A stretch of DNA of 64,000 bases from NCBI RefSeq assembly GCF_964204645.1, contig NC_134029.1, positions 12,950,850 through 13,014,849 on the forward strand, given 5' to 3'. The notes beneath the pieces are model-generated. The model was given only the letters and a program-made list of their open reading frames with translations. It was not told the origin of the DNA and did no database searches. The translations under genes and the position numbers were made by a program. This document shows, one piece after another, positions 45,074 to 59,087 of this stretch (position 1 is its first letter; the number at the start of each line of letters is the position of its first letter). This DNA comes from Tubulanus polymorphus. Its lineage: Eukaryota; Nemertea; Palaeonemertea; Tubulaniformes; Tubulanidae.

Positions 45074-47232
45074 TCATGCCTCTAACAATACAAGGGTTGA
45101 AAGATGGTGCCACACCAGGAAATAAAATGTTAAAAGTGAAACTAATGGATGTCTCTAAAACAAAAGATAAAATCGTCATCGCAGATTCCACTGGGGTGAT
45201 GAAGTGTTTCGTCAACTCAAATAAACATGATGGCAAACTACGCCAGAATGCAGGATTGATTTTAACTAATTTTCGATTAAAAAATTCCGCAATGTCAATC
45301 AATGCTGACACTACTGTCGGAATTATACAAGCACCACACATCCCTCCTGACATTATAACAACTGCACTAAATGTTCTGAACCCGCCTCCAATACCTGTGT
45401 CTCCTATTAAAGAAGCTAAAGCACAGCCTTTAAAATCAAAAGTGACGATTCAAGGAACCATAGTACAGGTAAAACTCTTTATACTTCAACTTGGCCTGTA
45501 GAACTAGATGGATAATTAGTTGGTTCTTTTACTCCAAGTTACATTATGAAATGTTAGTATAGGTTATATTTTATATACAAAATTACCACTATATTCTAAA
45601 TTCACAGTCCTTGAAATTTTGGTTTTTCGCTTGAATCTCTTTCTCGTTCTCATTGCCAAAGTTCCCAAATTACTAATTATTCTAAATCATTTTCATTTAA
45701 AGAGGAAGACCTGTAAACAATGTCAATCTCATGCTCTATATTTCAGGATGAATTATCAAGCCCTGTCAAAGTGGGTGAAACCAATGTTCCAATAAGGAAC
45801 ATTAGATTGCAAGATTCCTCATCATCCGTGAATGTTGCCTTGTGGAGGCGGTTTTCTGAGACAAAGGTGGCAACAGGACAACATATACAAGCTTCGGACC
45901 TCTCTGTCTCTAGTTTCAACAACAACACAGTACTAGCTACAACTGCATCCACAGTCATTCAGGTTAGTATCACTGGAGTCTATTGATGATACAAGTTATG
46001 GTAAAGCATATATGTAAAATGCTGTCAACTTATCAAATGATTACAGTCAAGCCTCATTAGTACAACAATTCAACTTACATCAAAAACCTCTGTAATAAAA
46101 TGAATTGCTGGCTTTTCTTTTAGCATTTTCCCATGAAAATGTTTGCTTACCAGGGTAGTATGATAATATTAATATTAAACTATCTTTTTGAAAAGAACTG
46201 AAATTGGCCAACAGACTTAAGAGATTGAAAAATGCATTACTTTCAAACTTTCAGAACATAGTCTATTCTAGCAAACTTAACTGAATTTCCAACTTCCACA
46301 ATTCAACTTTGAGACAGATTTTGAAAATGAACTGAAAAAATCAAGACCTTAGAATTTCAGCCAACTTTGCCAATAATCCAACTGTCCGACTTGCCAGTTC
46401 TACTTTATATTTGGTGAAATGTATCACCAACGTCCCATTAGGCCGTGTTCCAGATGTTAAGCAGGGTTGTGTTTTGAAGTCCTATTTTACACAATACTTT
46501 ATGTTTGTTTGATTGAATTCCACAAACATTGTGTATTCATCATTAAGTACTCAGCATAAAAATGAATGGAGCAAACCGTTATGTTATTTTCCTTCTACCC
46601 AATTGAATGGATTACCAGATTTGACCAATACCCATTAGACAGAGACTAATGTAGTAGTTAAGGTAGTCAAGTGATAGTCGAGTGTACCACAGGTCATGAC
46701 AATTGTGAAATAGATAGATGATCGAATGCATATCTCAGCAAAGGTATAGGGAAATAGAACCCCAGTCAAATAGACTACCGACCTAAATTGAAGTGAAATC
46801 GAGTGAATGGACAGGGGGGGGGGGGAGTTAATCCAAATATTGACGGCTGCATGAGTGCTCATCACTCCATGTGGTGTTGCAGCTCGCCATTTATTGCCAC
46901 AAGCAAGTATTGCTACAGAATATTTCTAGCAACCATCTTAATACTGCAGTGTCTTAAGTTAGGTGAATATTTCTTTTCGGATCACTCAAGCTCCTGAAGA
47001 CATTGCTGAGCTTGAGTTAACAGCAATCGAATCAGTTGATGACAAGTTGGTACATTTTCTCGCTGAAAAACCAGGCACTGATGAAGTAATGACACTTCAA
47101 TGCTCGCATGAAATTGTGAACAATTATTTCAACTTAACAGTGATTCCAACTGATCTTGATAACATTCTGCAACTATTACCTGCTACACCTACCGTGCACA
47201 TGAGAGGCAAATCTATCACCTCTATGACTTAA
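45074..47232 (+). CDS. RPA-like protein with two OB folds, three coding exons
   Basis: Exons are 45074-45468 (ATG at 45076), 45747-45962 and 46957-47232, with GT-AG introns between and phase 0 at every junction. The joined frame is about 294 residues without a break. The first exon has KMLKVKLMDVSKTKDKIVIA and GVMKCFVNSN. The second has NVPIRNIRLQDSSSSVNVAL then WRRFSETKVATGQHI, the OB-fold pattern of the RPA large subunit, which binds single-stranded DNA. The third has a less clear domain (IESVDDKLVHFLAEKPGTD; LQCSHEIVNNYF). The acceptor before exon 3 (TTAAGTTAG) is weak but keeps phase. It may be a host gene or a mobile-element passenger; RPA-like genes are known in some Helitrons. Its intact frame among broken elements suggests recent selection or recent arrival. 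Confidence 0.7.
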
Positions 47233-48335
47233 ATCAACCTGGTTGCCCATATACACTGTCAAAAAAAGTAATGTAACATACAGGCTTATTTTGTAGAACG
47301 TGACCTTCATTTCAAACCATCATATCTCACCTAATATTTAGAATAAACTAAAATGGTTAAAAGATTTGAAAGAAGAGAATCTCAACTATGAAGATTTATG
47401 AATTTAATTGTTTAATCACTTCACACGTTAATGCACTACTGTTCATCCATTGAGTATTCATTTTCATTTTTATGCTGTATTAAATGTGCTACTGGGCAGA
47501 CTCTATCCATCCAGTTTAACTAATAATTTGTGTTCACTATGATAAAACATGTTTTCTTGTGAATTCTGACCTAGATACTAAGTTAATGTTGGCCAATGTT
47601 TAGTATTTTGGTAAAAAAGTGTTTTCTTTATGGAGTAATATCTCTCATTTTAGCATAGATATTTATATATAAAATTTGAATATGAATCTACCCATGAAGC
47701 CTTAGGAGGATTGACAAACCTCTAAGTCAAAATTAGTTTAAAATCTCTTTTAAAAAACATTTACAAAATGGATTCATTTATCCCACGTATTTTAAACACG
47801 TATTCCACTGGAAACAGAAGTCAACTTAAAATCAAAAACAAAGATTTTATAAAATGGTTAATTTGTGACGTACATTCCTTCCTTTCCAGATCAAACTATG
47901 CAAAGAAGTTGACAAATATTGCAGCTGTATCTTTAATTGTTGTCTACCAGAATAAATCATTAAAGTAGTTGCTGCTCAGGAACACAATTTCTTCAGCATT
48001 AAGGAATGGTTTACCTTGATTGTAAATTCACAATAGATTGTTGTGCATTAAAGGATGAATTTATTCACTTCATTACTCTCCATATCTGTGACTTTCCTCT
48101 TTCAGACACTTTTTACTGTTGTAGTTTATCTTAGTTGTTAACTAAAATATAATGCTTTGTTAAGTTGGTATCCATCAACAAAAATTAGTTACCTAACTTT
48201 TTTGTTCAAAGTATACTGACAGTCACAATATAGATATTGTAGTTCAGTTGTCCTAGCTGGACTCCTATAGATATTGCATTTTATGTAGATAGTTATGACT
48301 ATTTTTAGTCTATACTATATTACTTTAGTATATAA
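47233..48335. other. 3' flank of the RPA-like gene, no gene seen
   Basis: AT-rich. It may hold the 3' untranslated region. No domain-bearing frame is present. Confidence 0.4.
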
Positions 48336-48489
48336 TTTCACCCACAATGTATATTCAATAAATAATTTATGTTACTTTTTTTCTGACGTTTGAGGTGAAT
48401 TACTTCCACCCATGGGTAGAAGTAATCCACCCGAAACATTAGAACAAAAGTTATAAGAATTGTTTTTTGAATTTACATTGTGGGTGAAA
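48336..48489. repeat. 154-bp foldback element
   Basis: TTTCACCCACAATGTATATT at the left and AAATTTACATTGTGGGTGAAA-type sequence at the right. The two halves pair imperfectly over most of their length, meeting at CCACCC|ATGGGTAG. No target duplication is evident. Confidence 0.85.
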
Positions 48490-48509
48490 CAACTATACAT
48501 AGCATTTAA

Positions 48510-48960
48510 GTTGGAAGTGAAGAGTCCTAACTGGACTGGCATAAACATTATATTTTATTTAGAAGAGAATAGTCCTAACTGGACTGATAATAACGTGAGG
48601 TTTTAGTTAAAAGTGAATAGTCGTACCTGGACTGGCATAAACATTGGATTTTAGTTAAAAGTGAATAGTCCTACCTGGACTAGCATAAACATTAGATTTT
48701 AGTTAAAAGTGAATAGTCCTACCTGGACTGGCATAAACATTGGATTTTAGTTAAAAGTGAATAGTCCTACCTGGACTAGCATAAACATTAGATTTTAGTT
48801 AAAAGTGAAGAGTCCTACCTGGACTGGCATAAACATAAGATTTTAGTTAAAAGTGAATAGTCCTACCTGGACTGGCATAAACATTATAATTTAGTTAAAA
48901 GTAAATGCATGTAGTCCTAACTGGACTGCCATAGGCATTACATTTTGGTGAGTAGTTCTA
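48510..48960. repeat. 48-bp minisatellite, about eight units
   Basis: The unit is about AGTCCTACCTGGACTGGCAT then AAACATTGGATTTTAGTTAAAAGTGAAT. Internal units are 48 bp with few differences; the first and last ones are diverged. CCTACCTGGACT-type boxes recur in every unit. It is not coding. Confidence 0.95.
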
Positions 48961-49099
48961 GCTGCACTATTATGGTCATTGCATTTTAGTTTGAATTGAA
49001 TAGTCCTAGCATTACTGATGTGGACATTGCATATTCATTTGATTTGAATAGTCTTTGCTAGATCATTTTACTTATCAAAGAATGCGCATGAAATTAATG

Positions 49100-49265
49100 T
49101 ATCAATTGAAAGAGCTGTTTTTGAATTTTGTAAGTAACTCGTGCGTTGATGACAAATTTGTTCATTTTCTAGCTACCCAGGCTCCAATGTGTAGTAAAGA
49201 CAAGAGGCTCCAATGTGTAGTAAAGACACATGTTGACATGATATTGTCAATTATTATTTTGACAT
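49100..49265 (+). pseudogene. Decayed copy of the RPA-like gene's third exon
   Basis: CVDDKFVHFLATQ matches SVDDKLVHFLAEK of the exon at 46957-47232. A few bases on, CTCCAATGTG... resembles the LQCSHEIV segment. The rest does not keep frame. A 20-base repeat (AGGCTCCAATGTGTAGTAAA, near 49179 and 49205) is also present. It suggests a partial duplication of the gene. Confidence 0.55.
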
Positions 49266-50160
49266 AATGGTAAATACTGCTTATTTCTTCCATGTAATTT
49301 ACAAAATGCAGTGACCCTCCTATGTGTATTGGTCAATAATTGATAATTCAATAATTTAAAGGTTAAAACAATCAGGAATTACAGTTTGCTATAGCACAAA
49401 GCAAAGGTCATGATATAAACTTTTATGATGTGGATATAAGTTACTATGAATGTTCTACTTTCCTGCTGTGAATAGCATGAATTACTAACTTTTTTAAGAT
49501 TTGGATCATGGACACACATTTTCTCAAAATATGGATACTGTTATATTTATCTCATTTCAGTTTATTTAGTACTAGCTGGACCATTTGACTTCCTACAATC
49601 TTATGTTAAATGTGTAATTTTAGTGTGCTTCACACCATGTAATTATTCAATATAAGATTAGTCATAAATGTTGAAAACATAGAATAAGCTAGGGCCACTC
49701 CACTTAACATTCCCCATCAAGCCAGTGACCATTTTTCAGTATTATAACATTTTTATGGTGATTTACTTGCTTTGAGTTTCACTCATTCGCTTTCTTTTTT
49801 CAGCTCAGACTTCTATGTAAACTCCCTATTCTCTAATATATGTACCTACTGTTGTAATACATTAATGTAAATGTATAAGTATTATAAAGAATGTATCAAA
49901 CCAGACATTGCATTTTATTGTGTCACATAATTTCTGTCTGATTCATAAAAAGGAAATATTACCAAGTGGCCATATTGGGGCTTCAATAGAATTATATTCT
50001 GTCCATTTTTATTAACAAAAATAGATTTTTTGATTATTTACAATATTTTTTAAACAGTTTAAAATCAAATAAAACACAAAATCAATCAATACAGTTCCTC
50101 ATAGTTGTTCATTATTTTCTTCTTGATGTGCGGTATGTAAATTTAGGAAAGTCCATGTTA
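49266..50160. other. AT-rich non-coding stretch
   Basis: No gene, RNA or repeat is recognised. Confidence 0.4.
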
Positions 50161-50320
50161 AGAATTTGGTTTCTTGTTGTATATGGTCACCAGGGGGCAT
50201 TGAATTGTAGAATAACTAAGTATTACCATATTATGTTGGTACCTAGGCATATGTGGTGAGTTTCAATGTCATTGGTTTCAGTATATGTTCACCAGGGGCA
50301 TTGAATATTGAAATTGACAG
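50161..50320. repeat. Dispersed repeat with TGGTCACCAGGGGGCATTGAA
   Basis: ATATGGTCACCAGGGGGCAT near 50180 recurs as ATATGTTCACCAGGGGCATT near 50283 and ATATGGTCACCGGGGGGCAT near 54250. The flanks (GGTGAGTTTCAATGTCATTG against GTTGAGTTTTTAGGTCATTG) also match. A low-complexity dispersed family of unknown type. Confidence 0.65.
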
Positions 50321-50479
50321 ATTGTTGAGCATTTCAAAGCACTTCCCAAGTGGGCATGGTGTCCCTGGACCCCTAGTTTATAAACGTGGTGATGTTGCGC
50401 ATCCAACCTTTTTGCAACGTTGTGAAAACGTTATTTTGTTACCTGACGTTATTAATATTTATATCATTATTTGATTAAC

Positions 50480-52919
50480 CCTAGTCCACTATCACCCCCC
50501 CCCCCCCAGACTTAATTTTTTCGCCCCGAAAAACAAACGGCAACCATCCAGACATTAACTTTATTCAACCAGATTAAATATAAGATACAGCAATATACAA
50601 GCAATAAGATAGAGATACGACAGCATTCTTAAGGAATTTAATTTAACATAATAATCGTCAGTAGTATATATTATCATAATTAATAACATCATTCACTTAT
50701 ATTCATTCATTATACATGGCAATTTATTTATTCATTTCACTAATTGTTTATTCATTAATGCATTATTGTATATGTCATTATTTTTTCACTATTTTATTCA
50801 CACTTCTGCACCATTTCAGCAGACAACGCTGAAAACAAAAGTTGATCACTTATGTACTAACATTGAATGCACAATAAGTTAGATAAGTCATTTAATTAGC
50901 AAGAAAGTCACGAAGCATGAATCGGTACCACTCACACACAATAACGAACCCACCTAGATGGCGAATCAGAACCTTCTCGAGCAACGGCGGCTCTCGCGTC
51001 GATAAACGGTCTCCATCCAAAAGCAGCAAATCAAATAACAGTACAAATGACACGAGTACACAACATAATACAGTAAGAGACGTACCATAAGGCATACGAC
51101 ATATTAAACATTTGGACGTAGAACAAAACAGGTATATAGTATAATGCGAACGACATCGCCACAGACGAGTACCAACAAACCCGAACGATGACGTACGGTG
51201 CAAACGATGACGAAGCTGTTTTTTTTCGAACGAACAACTGACAGCTAATAATATGGAATGACGGCCATAGGTGTCAACGAACAAGCTGGCACAGTCTCAC
51301 AGCTCGTTTCGGTGTTATTTATTTCGGATGGACTATACTATGATCCTGAATATAATTATCCATCACACCGGCCATAATATACGTGACTTCCAGGGATCGC
51401 AAGAACGATGGCACCATATTGAGAATCACTCTCCGGAACGATGTAGCAGCGGTATAACGGGACAAGCGACCGAACGCTCGACAATCTGCACGAACAGCGA
51501 ATTAGGCGAAGTCCGAACAACGGCATTCATATTCAGGATACGGACGATCGTGCTAAGTTGAGGTCACGGAAAGCGAATCCGGCGACTGCAAGTATATGTG
51601 AAGACGGCGACAGCGACGGCGACGGTCCCACGTCGATTTTGCAACAGTACAGTTCACTCCCGACAAGGTCGACTCTGGTCGGAACGAAGTGACACGGAAC
51701 AACGCAAACAAAAATAAGCAATCAAACCCAAAACACTCCCCACGGGTTTGCAGATGAAGATAGCATAGCAATAATATATAAGAAATTCAGTAAATAGATA
51801 AGGTACAATTCACTCCCAATGCTAAACCAATAGATCCCGATAAATGACAATTATACAACGATATACAATATAACATGCGTTATATAGTTCCAAATTAACG
51901 TAATATCTTCCATAATTAATAAAGGAATTTGCAATTAGTGACTATAGAACCAAACGGTGTGAGTGGTGTCAGCCGTGTAGTTACAAAGACCGACTAACAG
52001 ATTAAGAGACAAAATGAATAATTCCTGTACATGGATGTGCGTAGCAGAACGAAAGATTTTATGTGAAACATCACTTTCTTTTCACTGAAAAAAAATTAAT
52101 GACCATCTCCTCACCCACTACTATTCAATTTATTAAACATATCCGTCTTCGATCATATGGACCTCATGGTCCTCTTGTTATACACAATTCCGCAATGGAG
52201 TGATGTTAAACGTATAGGATCGACCCCCTAGAGAAGAGATTAATAGATTGGAGCATTGATTCGTGTATAATTACTGCTGAAGAAGGTTGTAAGTCTATTA
52301 GTCGAAGGATTATCGAAAATCAAAGTACCCGAATGATATAAAACCAGTTCGGTGTGCATTGGAATATACTGTTAATAAAGACCGAGAATTGTGTAGATTC
52401 TGGTATATATATGAGTCACAAAAGAATCACGAGCTAGTGTATAGAACATAGGCCGTATAGAGTTGATTCCATATAGCATAATGGTGTCGATATACGTTAT
52501 ACGTAGAACATAATTAAGGACTTGGTACGTCAATCCAGATCGACGGAATGATCATCTGCTTGCTATATTGCAAAAGAAGCAAGGGACTGTTAGTGATAAT
52601 AACGAGTGTACTCCTCGTGCGATTGGTTAACAAGGAACGTGTGCCTACGGATTGAAAAACTGTAGGGAATTCGCAGGTATAAGTTTCAGACGAGAAAGTA
52701 CGACTGCAGATATCAAGTATCTTATAATGGAGCGCCCGGCGATGTCGCTTAAGGAGAAGGTGATGTTTCGAAGGATACAAATGGACCGACAGTCACCTAT
52801 AGGAACGCTGAAAGGAACATTTCGCCGACATCTTATTAAAGTTGCTAGGTACCCAACCCGAGAAGAAAGGTAGTAAGATATCGCCATAACTTAATGAGCA
52901 GTTAACGCGTAATTGAAAT
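50480..52919. other. 2.4-kb unassigned stretch
   Basis: It starts with a poly-C run near 50496. Reverse-strand AATAAA signals near 50560 and 50793 hint at a minus-strand transcript end. The minus-strand frame at 50892-51284 and the plus-strand frame at 52652-52873 have no recognisable domain. The higher GC content around 51300-51700 differs from the flanks. It may be an unrecognised element. Confidence 0.4.
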
Positions 52920-52949
52920 AATTTATAGGCCTATGTTATAACATCCTCC

Positions 52950-53275
52950 CCCGGCAGGGATTCGAACCTGATGGCATCGAGATTGCGCACGGTACGAAAC
53001 CCTGCCACACTAGACCGAGTGCGCAGCTACACGGGCAGCTTAGATGGTGTCATAATGAGCCAATCAGATATTACGCTGATTTAGCCCGGGTTTACCTAGC
53101 TATAGTTCTTCCGTGAAATTTGCCTCAGCGATTATACATCGAGCAATCTGATTGGTGCCGCAAGTTTTCGTGCGGCAAAGCTGCGCATAAACATGCGCAC
53201 CCTGTCTACTGTGACAGGGATTCGTGCCGTGGCTGAGTGTGGCGATGCCATCAGGTTCGAATCCCTGCCATCAAA
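52950..53275. repeat. Inverted pair of tRNA-like (SINE-type) sequences
   Basis: The left arm GGCAGGGATTCGAACCTGAT (52952) and the right arm ATCAGGTTCGAATCCCTGCC (53252) are inverse copies over about 27 bp, and weaker similarity extends further in. Both contain the pol III B-box GGTTCGAATCC. Read outward, each is preceded by an A-box-like segment (GGTCTAGTGTGG on the minus strand; TGGCTGAGTGTGG on the plus strand). No tRNA cloverleaf could be drawn. Confidence 0.7.
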
Positions 53276-55788
<2,513 letters not shown>

Positions 55789-56691
55789 TGTTAAGGTGTT
55801 TGGGTCCCCTGGACCGTTAGAGGCTGGGCAACACAGCCAGTTCCACGAGGGTGTAGCAATATGTACACATTAGTATGTAGTTTAAATATCCACAGTAGAA
55901 AAAGTTGTATTTAGGTCCGTAAGACCGTTAGAGGCTGGGTGACGCAGCCAGTTCACGAGGGTGTAGCAATGTAACAATTATATCATTCACAGTAGAAATA
56001 AAAACGAGTAATTCATATTGAGAATGTGAGGTACACATTGTGTTGTTTCTTTTATATATAGTAAACAGGCGTCGGTGTATGACTGTATTATATTGCAAGT
56101 CATTGCAAATAGTACTGATAGCCTAATCAGATAAATGGCGTGTGTATCAGCAACACATTCGAGGCCTTACGGTGGCGGGTAGTGGTGAGAACCGATATGG
56201 ATGTTTGATTTGTGCAAAGGTGGGACGGGCTTTCCTCGTCTCGTGTGGAGAGTACTTTCCGTCCTGTCAAAACAGGGTCCGTTGGTGTTGCGAGGGTAAT
56301 CGCACCGATCATCTGTCGGCGTATGTATCAACTACGTCTATATTTCAATCTGTTTGGATTGAGGAGGTTCTTAAAATCATCGATCTGATGTGATCTGAAG
56401 CGATTTTTTGTGTGACCGCCGGGCGGTATCGATTCGACCAGGTATTCCTTGGTTGTCGAATATTGATATAGCGTTACGTTGATAAAACGACACATCGGGA
56501 GTAAATTGACTGCCCTTAGCATCAGTCCGAGCGGCTGTATATCGAGTCCTGAGAGTGTCTATACATGAGCGGAACGGAAACTGATTTAAACGGTTTTCAC
56601 CTTATTTTGCATAAATCGTGATTGAAGGATTCGTATGAAGCACATAAAACCGACTATTATTACGGTATTGAGGTTGAGATGGTGGTGTGCC
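55789..56691 (-). other. 3' non-coding region of the Penelope-like element
   Basis: About 900 bp between the RT stop and the (CGA)n tract. No GIY-YIG motif is visible in any minus-strand frame. GACCGTTAGAGGCTGGG occurs twice here (near 55812 and 55923), and TGAACTGGCTGCGTC-type segments are repeated. Confidence 0.65.
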
Positions 56692-58059
56692 TTACACACA
56701 TCTCGCGCGGACTAGAATGTCTCTAAGATTTTTGCCGCGTGTAAATAGTATTCTGGGAGGTTCCTTGAATATTATTCTCAGAGTCGCGTTCGATTGGATT
56801 ATCTTCCAGTGTTTTGTAAGCGACTGACGGATATTATCCGTGTTCGGATGGTATTTGGTGATCAGTGAGATTGAATCAAATGAGCGCTTTTTTGTGCGCG
56901 TGTGTAAGAGATCCGTACGATATCGTTGGTCCGCTTTGTAGATTTGAGCGCGGATTTCGCGAGCACTATAGCCTCGGGCCCGGAGGTAAACCTGTAGTTT
57001 TTTGCATTGTGAGCGGTATTCGCTTTCGTCCGAGCAGATTTTCTTAAATCTGAGAGCCTGTGCGTATGCAATGATGTTGCTGCAGTGAGGCGGGTGACAC
57101 GATTCTTTGTGTAGGAGCGAGTGTGCGTCCGTGGGTTTTGTGTACACCCTTGTTGAGAGTTTACCTGAGTTCTCAAAATCTTTCCCTTTGTAGACTTCAA
57201 CGTCTAGGAAGGGTACCTTCTCCCTTGATTGTGTCAGTTCGTATTGGATGGTACGGTGTGATTGGTTCATATGTTCGAAAAATTCGAGTAGTTTATCTTC
57301 ACCGTGGGTCCAGATTGAGAATATATCATCTATATATCTCCAATATAACATGTGTATAATATTGTTCGGTGCCGAGCGGAGACATTTAGTCTCGAGATAA
57401 TGCATGAATATGATCGCTAGACTCGGGCTGACCGTTGAACCCATGGCGCAACCCTCTATTTGAAGGCGGTGTTCGTTTTTCCCGAAAGAGAATTCATTTC
57501 TCTTCAGTATTAGATTCAGGAATTGAACGAAGCGTCTTTTGTCTGGACGGCGAACTGCGTATTGTAGCGGGAAGTCATCTAGACTTCTTAGGATGCTACT
57601 GATGGCTTCTTCGTGAGGGATGTTGGTGTATAGACTTTTGACATCCATTGTCACCAATATCGCATCTTTGTGGAGGGGAGGGAGGGAATTGATTTTGTTG
57701 AGAAAGTCATTGGTATCTTGGATGTATGTTGATACTCGACTCGCGATTGGTCTCAGAAAATAGTCCAGATATTTGGATATCTTTTCCGTGGGGCCATTGT
57801 TGCCGCTTAGGATCGGTCTTCCCGGGTTGTTGACCTTGTGAATTTTCGGTAGAAGGTAGAACTCGGGGATTTTGATATCAGATCCCGGTGTTAGATATAG
57901 CCACGTAACATGGTCTATTTCTTGGTTGTTTCTCATATCGTCTATGATTCTTTTTATTTCACTTGTGACTAAAGTAGTGTCGGGTGGAGCGATTGACCGG
58001 TAGCTGTTGGTGTCATTTAGCTGTCTCAGAGCTTCTTTTTTGTAAGAGTCTTTGCTCAT
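56692..58059 (-). CDS. Penelope-like reverse transcriptase, main part
   Basis: Catalyses target-primed reverse transcription of the element. PEFYLLPKIHKVNNPGRPIL, VTMDVKSLYTNIPHEEAI (catalytic Asp in MDV), EGCAMGSTVSPSLAIIFMHY and YWRYIDDIFSIWTHG (catalytic DD) follow in order over about 200 residues. VPFLDVEVYKG and VYTKPTDAHSLLHKESCHPP are typical of Penelope-type RTs. The frame ends FTRGKNLRDILVRARCV, just where endonuclease-bearing relatives continue into a linker and GIY-YIG domain. The partial upstream copy (near 61130) has the same stop. The ATG at 58059 is probably internal: upstream sequence also encodes conserved N-terminal residues in shifted frames. Confidence 0.88.
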   Translation of the reverse strand: MSKDSYKKEALRQLNDTNSYRSIAPPDTTLVTSEIKRIIDDMRNNQEIDHVTWLYLTPGSDIKIPEFYLLPKIHKVNNPGRPILSGNNGPTEKISKYLDYFLRPIASRVSTYIQDTNDFLNKINSLPPLHKDAILVTMDVKSLYTNIPHEEAISSILRSLDDFPLQYAVRRPDKRRFVQFLNLILKRNEFSFGKNEHRLQIEGCAMGSTVSPSLAIIFMHYLETKCLRSAPNNIIHMLYWRYIDDIFSIWTHGEDKLLEFFEHMNQSHRTIQYELTQSREKVPFLDVEVYKGKDFENSGKLSTRVYTKPTDAHSLLHKESCHPPHCSNIIAYAQALRFKKICSDESEYRSQCKKLQVYLRARGYSAREIRAQIYKADQRYRTDLLHTRTKKRSFDSISLITKYHPNTDNIRQSLTKHWKIIQSNATLRIIFKEPPRILFTRGKNLRDILVRARCV

Positions 58060-58677
58060 GATAGCTATGGCTCCCCCTTTGTCACAGGGTTTACAATGAG
58101 ATCTTTATTCCGATTTAGTTCGTTGATCGCTTTCATCTCGTTTCTCGATAAATTGGATTTGAATTTTTGTGTGAGATTGAGTTTTTTGAGCTCTGTACGC
58201 GTTAGTTCAATATAACGTTCGAGCCGGCGATCGCCTGATGTAAGCGGATTGAATTGGCTTTTCCCTTTGAAGGGGTGCAGTGAGTTTTTCTCACGGTTAA
58301 AAAATATATTTCAACCTAAGGCGGCGGAAGAAAGCTTCGGCGGCCGTGAGAAGTTCGTCCTTCTGTGTCGGTGCATTATTGGGTACGAATTTCAGACCCT
58401 TGCTTAATGCATTAATGGTGGTTTTGCTAACCACGTGGTCTGATAGGTTGACCACAAATCTGTTGTGCTGGGAGGCAGTTGTAGCGGAGGGTTTACCTCG
58501 GCTGATGCGTGACCCAGTTGAGTGGTATTTCCACTGGTTGTTTTTCCTCCTACCCATGAGGGGAGTAAGACTGGAATATGAGTGCGTGATACTGTGAGCA
58601 GAGTTCCGCGTGTGTCGTCTGGTTAGATACACTGCTAGATTAGCCGAGTAGATCGGTATTAAACAGCTGTAGAACAA
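58060..58677 (-). pseudogene. N-terminal part of the Penelope-like RT protein, frameshifted
   Basis: The frame 58677-58297 ends in FVVNLSDHVVSKTTINALSK and GLKFVPNNAPTQKDELL, both conserved before the RT in this family. A frameshift in a T run near 58300 leads to HPFKGKSQFNPLTSGDRRLE, then FKSNLSRNEMKAINELNRNK. A second shift near 58085 leads to CDKGGAIAIMSKDSY, the (K)PADKGG-type motif that joins the main RT frame. With two single-base repairs this would be one protein. Confidence 0.75.
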
Positions 58678-59087
58678 AGGGTTTAGCTGTTAGTGGCTCT
58701 ATGAGTGTAATCAATAGGTGGATAATCGACCTAGTCGTGTGATTAACACTGTTCTCTGTATGCGGGCGTGATTTGTATACATATAATGTATAATGCACGA
58801 TGGCGGCTCGTGTGTATTCGTTCTGATGGAAGAATAAATAAATAGAAATGAAAAATGAATTCCCATTAAATTGTGAACACATGTATATGAGCCTTGTTTT
58901 TAGACACGCGGACGGTTAACGTCGGAGTGCGGTTCAAGGGAACGACTGTTCAGATAGAAATCTATTTGCAAACATTTGAATGGGTTTGCGTCGGACTGAG
59001 ATGGACTAAGTCTGTCTTAGACATAGGGGTAGTCCTGATAAGGACTGTTGAGAGAGTGTGTGTTGTTGTGAGAGAGAGAAAAATGGA

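Noticed and set aside
48510-48960. CRISPR-like array of regular repeats
   Set aside because: Units are contiguous 48-bp tandem copies with no unique spacers, in an animal genome. It is a minisatellite.
50892-51284. 130-residue minus-strand protein with hydrophobic stretches
   Set aside because: No recognisable domain, no start context or splice support, and overlapping frames in both strands look equally good.
52950-53275. Functional tRNA genes at the two B-boxes
   Set aside because: Only A-box-like and B-box matches are present; no acceptor stem or cloverleaf can be drawn.
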